Assembly (NCBI RefSeq): GCF_004027225.2 | Contig: NW_022651110.1 | Location: 569,517-633,516, forward strand | Direction: 5' to 3' | Origin: Strigops habroptila | Taxonomy: Eukaryota > Chordata > Aves > Psittaciformes > Psittacidae | DNA length: 64,000 nt | Part shown: positions 60,401 to 64,000 of the stretch, piece by piece | Position numbering within the stretch: the stretch's first letter is position 1 | Layout: every line of letters starts with the position of its first letter | Notes under the pieces: model-generated | What the model was told of the DNA's origin: nothing | Seen by the model: the letters and a program-made list of their open reading frames with translations, nothing else | The model's database searches: none | Program-made: the position numbers and the translations under genes

Positions 60401-62422
60401 ATCCCACCCAACTTGGTGTCACTTGGGTGCCCTCATCCAGCGCATCAATAAAGACATTAAAGAACAGTGGCCCTGAGGGATACCCCTGGTGTCACCACCT
60501 CGTGTCACCATCCCCACCACGTCCTGGGCTCTGCCATCAGCCACCTTCCACCGCGGTGAAGAACCCACCTCTCTCTCCATGAAGGACAACGGGAGCAGCA
60601 GGTCCTGCCCTGCACTCACCTGTCCCCAGATCCATAGTGTCCTCCCTGCATCGTGTCCGTATCCATGTGGGACACCATGTCCAAGCGCTGGTTCATCTTC
60701 CCGAGGACACCCTCAGCACCACTGGAGCCATCGGGGTTCATGTCCACGTCCGAGTTGGCCATTTCCCAGGAGTTGGAAGTGGCCATTCCATAGCCGTAAT
60801 TCCCAGAGTTATCCTGGCTGTAGCCATAGCTGTAACTGTATCCCTCATAACCTGGAAGAACAGGAATAAGAGCTGGCTTCACTTCCAGCTTCCATTTGGA
60901 TTCAGATGCCGCAGGGAGGCCCAAATAATTCAAACCAACTTCAATTCCTCCTTATTTCACCCAGAAACTTGAGCTCACAACGGTTTAAGGGATCAATTCC
61001 CTCATGGAATCCCATAAAACACAGCCACATTCCATACTTTCCTCTGCCACACCTGCTCCAGAGAGGAATAAACCCATTGCCCCCAGCAGAGCCTCCATAA
61101 CCCCCATTTTGGGTTAACACAGAGATAACCAAGAGCCGGTTTAAGCTGGGGGTGTTCGGATGAACACAGGCAGGACAGACCTTCACCACGAGCTGCTCTC
61201 CAAGCCCTCAATCCAATGGGATGAGGCTCTGGAGCGTGTTTGTCCTCTGCAGACACGACACAGCTTTGAGGAAGGAAAACCCGCTTTGAGCCCAATGTTT
61301 TCCACACGTTTTGGAGCGGAAAGGGACGGAGAAGCTTCTCCTCTTGCTAAAAAAGACAAGTTTTGGGGGGGGAAACACCCCCAAAACCTCAAATCCTCTG
61401 CTTAAAACAGCTTTCCTGTGCAAGTGGAACAGTTACTTGCCTCTGTTTGTCCCGGAATTCCAGTCTCCATAACCTGGAACAGAACAGAAAGGCCATTAGG
61501 CGAGTTCATCGTTACCGTGCCTGAAGAGATACCCGTTCCGCAGCACGGAAACGCAGCAACGCTCCCCAATAATCCATGAATCCTGCCCCAAACAGGGAAG
61601 AAACGAGGCCTCATCGTCAGCCCAGCAGCGAGACGTCCCCACAACGACACCTTTTGGCACGTTTTAATCCCGAGCCCAGCTCCTGGGGATGATTCCGCAC
61701 TGGAATCTTTTGGGAAAGCACCACTCGGAATAAGCCCTGCTCCGATTGAAGAGGGAACAGGGACACACACACGGGGGGGTTTAACCCACCGTCTGCCTCC
61801 CAGCACTGACATTCAGACGCCCTTTGGGGTGCAGCGGGTCGCGATGGAGCCGCCGCACCTTGGGAAGGTGGATACCGGGCTGGAATGACACGATCCAGAG
61901 GCGGGAACGCGACATCCCCGGGAGGAGCGTGATCTCCCAGCGCTGTCAATGGGGTGTGCGGCTCCCGGCTCCCCTCCGCGCCCACCCGAAGCACCCGGGG
62001 GACGCTTCCTCACCGGCTCCTGCTGCGGCTCCCCCCGAACCACCGGCTGCCCTCCCCGAACCGCGGCTGCTCCATTCATTCTCGCGTTCTCTCCCTGTCC
62101 CCGCTCACACCCGCACACGGAACGAGCAGCAGCCGCACGGCGCCGGCAGCGAACCCGCCACCACGCAAACGGGCAAAACAGGCCGAAGCGCCGCTAACGG
62201 AGGCGCCTTCCAGCCCTGACGGGACCGGCCGCGGCTCTGCGGGGCCGGAGCCGCCACCCCGCGCCCGAGGCCGCGCTGACACAGCGGCGGCGCCCGCCCC
62301 CCGGGAGGCCACCGGGGCTCCCCCCCCCGCGCCCCGCTCCGGCTCCGGCCCCGACCGAGCCCCGGGGCCGCCCCCGCCGCCATCTTGCGCCGCCGCCGCC
62401 GCCGCTCACCCGAGTAGCTCAT
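50939..62422 (-). CDS. AKAP8L: AKAP8L (HAP95/NAKAP95), AKAP8 paralogue
   Basis: Nuclear zinc-finger protein; the mammalian form is associated with RNA helicase A, lamina/chromatin and RNA export. Thirteen coding exons sum to 2025 bp: 674 residues plus stop, against 646 in human. Order: [16 protein letters not shown], a Tyr/Gly-rich segment with [35 protein letters not shown], a disordered Arg/Asn-rich stretch, [13 protein letters not shown], a KKKLKKD basic signal, acidic linkers, zinc finger 1 (Cys361, Cys364, His377, His383), zinc finger 2 (Cys454, Cys457, His471, His477), [17 protein letters not shown] and a Glu-rich tail. The zinc-finger exons equal AKAP8's in length and phase, showing tandem duplication. 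One intron appears to be GC-AG. Confidence 0.96.
51823..51918 (-). CDS. AKAP8L: AKAP8L exon: post-zinc-finger helix
   Basis: 32 codons, [20 protein letters not shown] through ERYLK. Donor GTAGGT (51817-51822), acceptor ATCCAG. Confidence 0.96.
52033..52146 (-). mobile_element. CR1 3' tail with internal deletion
   Basis: ATCATGGAATGGTTTGGGTT then CCACTAGAGTAGGTTGCTCC. Confidence 0.85.
52328..52458 (-). CDS. AKAP8L: AKAP8L exon: zinc finger 2
   Basis: 131 bp, [20 protein letters not shown] through DHNHNRR. Donor GTGAGT (52322-52327), acceptor TGTGCAG. The upstream intron is almost entirely minisatellite. Confidence 0.96.
52535..53985 (+). repeat. About 63-copy 22/23-bp minisatellite in an AKAP8L intron
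   Basis: Units read TACAACCTCCTCCCTCCATC-CCC (23 bp), the same with CCAAC in place of CCATC, and a 22-bp TTCCAAC variant, intermixed. It fills about 1.45 kb of the 1.57-kb intron between the two zinc-finger-flanking exons. Long open frames here are repeat artefacts. Confidence 0.97.
54030..54135 (-). CDS. AKAP8L: AKAP8L exon between the zinc fingers
   Basis: 106 bp, [20 protein letters not shown] through QDLTQ plus one base, a predicted helical linker. Donor GTGAGT (54024-54029). Confidence 0.95.
54524..54665 (-). CDS. AKAP8L: AKAP8L exon: zinc finger 1
   Basis: 142 bp, [20 protein letters not shown] through QQTADFLQ. Same length and phase as the AKAP8 exon. Donor GTGAGC. Confidence 0.97.
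54795..55376 (+). mobile_element. CR1 3' fragment
   Basis: From TGTCCTGGGCTGCAGCCCCA to CCCTGATTCCATGATT. Confidence 0.85.
55566..55674 (-). CDS. AKAP8L: AKAP8L exon: basic helix before zinc finger 1
   Basis: 109 bp, [20 protein letters not shown] through HRDRMVE, matching the ALTTQ...LQAGKK...DRMVER region of the mammalian protein. Donor GTGACA, acceptor ACTTAG. Confidence 0.93.
55866..56135 (+). mobile_element. CR1 3' fragment
   Basis: GACAAGGGGTGATGGGTTCA to CCATGATTCTATAATT. Confidence 0.85.
56883..56919 (-). CDS. AKAP8L: AKAP8L exon: 37-bp acidic segment
   Basis: [12 protein letters not shown] plus one base. Acceptor TTCTAG, donor GTGAGT. Counterpart of the GEDEEGKED stretch in the mammalian protein. 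Confidence 0.88.
57349..57404 (-). CDS. AKAP8L: AKAP8L exon: 56-bp acidic segment
   Basis: [19 protein letters not shown]. Acceptor TTTCAG, donor GTGAGT (57343-57348). Phase 0 out is required by the next exon. Confidence 0.88.
57441..57485 (-). mobile_element. CR1 terminal fragment touching an AKAP8L donor
   Basis: ATCACGGAATCAACCAGGTT to TTTCAGCTCATCAG, ending one base before the GTAGGA donor (57486-57491). Confidence 0.75.
57492..57615 (-). CDS. AKAP8L: AKAP8L exon: nuclear-signal region
   Basis: 124 bp, [20 protein letters not shown] through ENSDSDN plus one base. The basic clusters and [10 protein letters not shown] match the family nuclear-signal region. Donor GTAGGA. CR1 fragments lie close on both sides. 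Confidence 0.95.
57650..57941 (-). mobile_element. CR1 fragment
   Basis: Reverse-oriented, GAGCAGGTTGCTCCAAGTTG through CCCCAATGTTCTCAGCC, 35 bp from the AKAP8L exon at 57492-57615. Confidence 0.85.
58212..58674 (-). CDS. AKAP8L: AKAP8L exon: large disordered region
   Basis: 463 bp, [20 protein letters not shown] through MWDSDFK. It includes [13 protein letters not shown] and [10 protein letters not shown] as in the mammalian protein, but has no GDY array. Donor GTAAGT (58206-58211). Confidence 0.95.
58725..59590 (+). repeat. A/C-rich degenerate minisatellite in an AKAP8L intron
   Basis: Imperfect units of the CCACCAAAACCCACCAAAA kind over about 860 bp, ending about 50 bp upstream (transcript sense) of the exon at 58212-58674. 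On the transcribed strand it is U/G-rich. Confidence 0.95.
59856..60520 (-). mobile_element. CR1 3' region (second subfamily)
   Basis: ATCATGGGATCAACCACGTT onward, including TTGAGGCCGTTTCCTCTTGT and a stretch to CATCAATAAAGACATTAAAG. Confidence 0.85.
60620..60851 (-). CDS. AKAP8L: AKAP8L exon: N-terminal Tyr/Gly-rich segment
   Basis: 232 bp, [20 protein letters not shown] through HYGSGD. Contains [16 protein letters not shown]. Donor GTGAGT (60614-60619), acceptor CTTCCAG. Confidence 0.95.
61441..61473 (-). CDS. AKAP8L: AKAP8L exon: 33-bp N-terminal segment with GC donor
   Basis: Encodes [10 protein letters not shown] between split Gly codons. It matches [11 protein letters not shown] of the mammalian protein. 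The phase-consistent donor is AGAG|GCAAGT (61435-61440), a classical GC-AG site. Confidence 0.9.
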
Positions 62423-62930
62423 GATGGCGGCGCCGCCTCCCCCAGCGAGCGGCGGTAACGGCGCCGCGCCGGCCCCGCCCACCCCGCTCTCATTGGTCGG
62501 CGGCCCCCCCCTCTCCCCCAGCGCCCCGCCGCTATTGGGGGGGGGGGGGGGAACTGTCGAGCCCCGCCTCCCCTCGCGTTGGTTGGTCCCCGTGGATGTC
62601 AATCGCGGCGCGGCGAGCTCCGCGCTCAATGGGACCCGCCAAGCCGAGCGCTGATTGGTCGGCGCGGCTATCGCCACGCGAGGGGGCGTGGCCGCGGCGG
62701 GTCTGCTCTCTCATTGGTCAGCATTGAGGCGGGATGAGCCCCGCTTGAGCCAATTGCGCGGCAGGCCGGCCCAGGGACCGTTAGTTCCGCCCCTCCTCGC
62801 CCCAGAGCCTGCTCCTATTGGCTGCCTCCGCGGAGGCTCCGCCCCACCCGCGTGGGGGCCGCGTGCAGGGAGCGGGCGCGTTGGCGCCCCCGCGCGGCTG
62901 CCCGACGGCGCGGCCTCACCGTGACCCCGT
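61950..62930 (-). promoter_or_regulatory. AKAP8L: CpG-island promoter of AKAP8L with CCAAT boxes
   Basis: ATTGG starts at 62492, 62534, 62654, 62713 and 62817, and CCAAT at 62750. A YY1-type GCCGCCATCTTG (62376-62387) lies just inside intron 1. A run of 14 G follows ATT at about 62537-62550. Confidence 0.75.
62410..62422 (-). CDS. AKAP8L: AKAP8L first coding exon
   Basis: Start codon at 62420-62422. MSYS plus one base, then donor GTGAGC (62404-62409). It matches the MSYTG start of mammalian AKAP8L and lies in a CpG island. Confidence 0.88.
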
Positions 62931-63745
62931 GACCCCAAGCCCAGGGGTCAAGGTCACACCCTGACCCGCCCTGTGACCCCATTCTCAGGGGTCAAGGCCA
63001 CATCCCCACCCCGTGACCCCATTCCCAGGGGTCAAGGCCACATTCTGACCCCATGACCCCATTCCCAGGGGTCAAGGTCACACCCTGACCCCCCTGTGAC
63101 CCCATTCCCGGGGTCAAGGCCACATCCCGACCTCGTGTCCCCATTCCCAGGGGTCAAGGTCACACCCTGACCCCCCCTGTGACCCCATTCCCAGGGGCCA
63201 AGGTCACATCCTGACCCCGTGATCCCATTCCCAGGGGTCAAGGTCCCATCCCGACCCCGTGACCCCATTCCCACGGGTCAAGGCCACATCCCGACCCCGT
63301 GACCCCATTCCCAGGGGTCACAGCCACATCCCGACCCCGTGACCCCATTCCCAGGGGCCAAGGTCACATCCTGACCCCATGACCCCATTCCCAGGGGTCA
63401 CAGCCACATCCCAACCCCTGCGACACCATTCCCTGGGGTCAAGGTCACACCCTGACCCCCCTGTGACCCCATTCCCAGGGGTCACAGCCACATCCCAACC
63501 CCTGTGACCCCATTCCCAGGGGTCAAGGCCACATCCCGACCCTGTGACCCCTTTCCCAAGGGTCAAGGCCACATCCCCACCCCATGACCCCATTCCCAGG
63601 GGTCAAGGTCCCATCCCGACCTCGTGTCCCCATTCCCAGGGGTCAAGGTCACACCCTGACCCCCCAGTGACCCCATTCCCAGGGGTCAAGGCCACATCCC
63701 GACCCTGTGACCTCATTCCCAGGGGTCAAGGTCACATCCTGCCCC
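62930..63745 (+). repeat. 37-41-bp minisatellite upstream of AKAP8L
   Basis: About 20 copies of TGACCCCATTCCCAGGGG-TCAAGGYCACATCCYGACCCCG. Six copies contain the exact 9-mer TCAAGGTCA (starts 62948, 63072, 63154, 63439, 63643, 63726). Confidence 0.95.
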
Positions 63746-63759
63746 TTTTCCCCCCCTTA

Positions 63760-64000
63760 AACCACCCCAGGGGAGCCCTAAACCTCCCCACCCCCCCCCC
63801 CCAAATCCCCCGAGCCCACCCCCCCCCCAGCATTCCGGGCATCCAGAGACTGGGCTCTTCTCCCGCCTTCATTTCCAGAAGAATTTAATCCATCGTCCCA
63901 CATTCCCGGGTACAGGAATCACCAGAAAATGTCCCAAAAAAAAAAAAAACCTTGGAAATGAAATTAAAAAAAAAAAAAAAAAAAATAGAGAAAGAGAAAG
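63760..64000 (-). other. Possible 3' end of the next gene (WIZ by synteny)
   Basis: Not repeat-like. The minus strand has ATTAAA at 63884-63889 and U-rich tracts before it, as in a 3' UTR. No coding sequence is in the window, so identity rests only on the human gene order. Confidence 0.25.

Noticed and set aside
62930-63745. CRISPR-like look of the 37-41-bp repeats
   Set aside because: No unique spacers of constant length; the whole unit repeats, in a vertebrate intergenic region. It is a minisatellite.

Overview
This is vertebrate, almost certainly avian, genomic DNA. The coding sequence is broken into short exons with GT/GC...AG introns. Three CpG-island promoters are visible, and the introns are littered with CR1 retrotransposon 3' ends of the type that dominates bird genomes. 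Three protein genes lie head to tail, all on the minus strand: BRD4 (5' part only), AKAP8 and AKAP8L. This is the order I recall for human 19p13 (BRD4-AKAP8-AKAP8L-WIZ). The GC richness and many minisatellites fit a bird microchromosome, but the species cannot be told from this window.

Layout, left to right. 1-29.6 kb: BRD4. Five coding exons (1337-9782) encode residues 1-401: bromodomain 1, the proline-rich linker and the first part of bromodomain 2. The rest of the gene lies beyond the left edge. A 94-bp leader exon (13593-13686) and two candidate first exons in the CpG island at 28.2-29.6 kb complete the 5' end. 30.1-47.2 kb: AKAP8, complete, 14 coding exons, 767 codons plus stop, with an AATAAA signal at 30102. 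About 0.6 kb separates its 3' end from the BRD4 promoter. 50.9-62.4 kb: AKAP8L, complete, 13 coding exons, 674 codons plus stop. The two AKAP8-type genes are tandem paralogues. Their zinc-finger exons have identical lengths (142, 131 and 96 bp) and phases. 62.9-63.7 kb: a minisatellite upstream of AKAP8L. The last 150 bp may be the 3' end of the next gene (WIZ by synteny).

All exon boundaries were fixed by requiring a splice donor and acceptor, an unbroken reading phase and similarity to the known proteins. The products are nuclear chromatin and RNA factors. BRD4 reads acetylated histones and drives transcription elongation. AKAP8 and AKAP8L are nuclear-matrix zinc-finger proteins linked to chromosome condensation and RNA processing.

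I see no bacterial-type system, CRISPR array, tRNA or rRNA, and no intact mobile-element protein. The points most worth a second look are: an 11-copy GDY expansion in AKAP8 and the apparent absence of its PKA-anchoring helix; a minisatellite upstream of AKAP8L that repeats a nuclear-receptor half-site; a minisatellite that appears to have grown out of a CR1 tail; a 102-bp intronic hairpin; two inverted copies of a CR1 carrying an extra ~285-bp 3' segment; regularly spaced CCAAT boxes at AKAP8; and an open, ATG-less leader in frame with BRD4.
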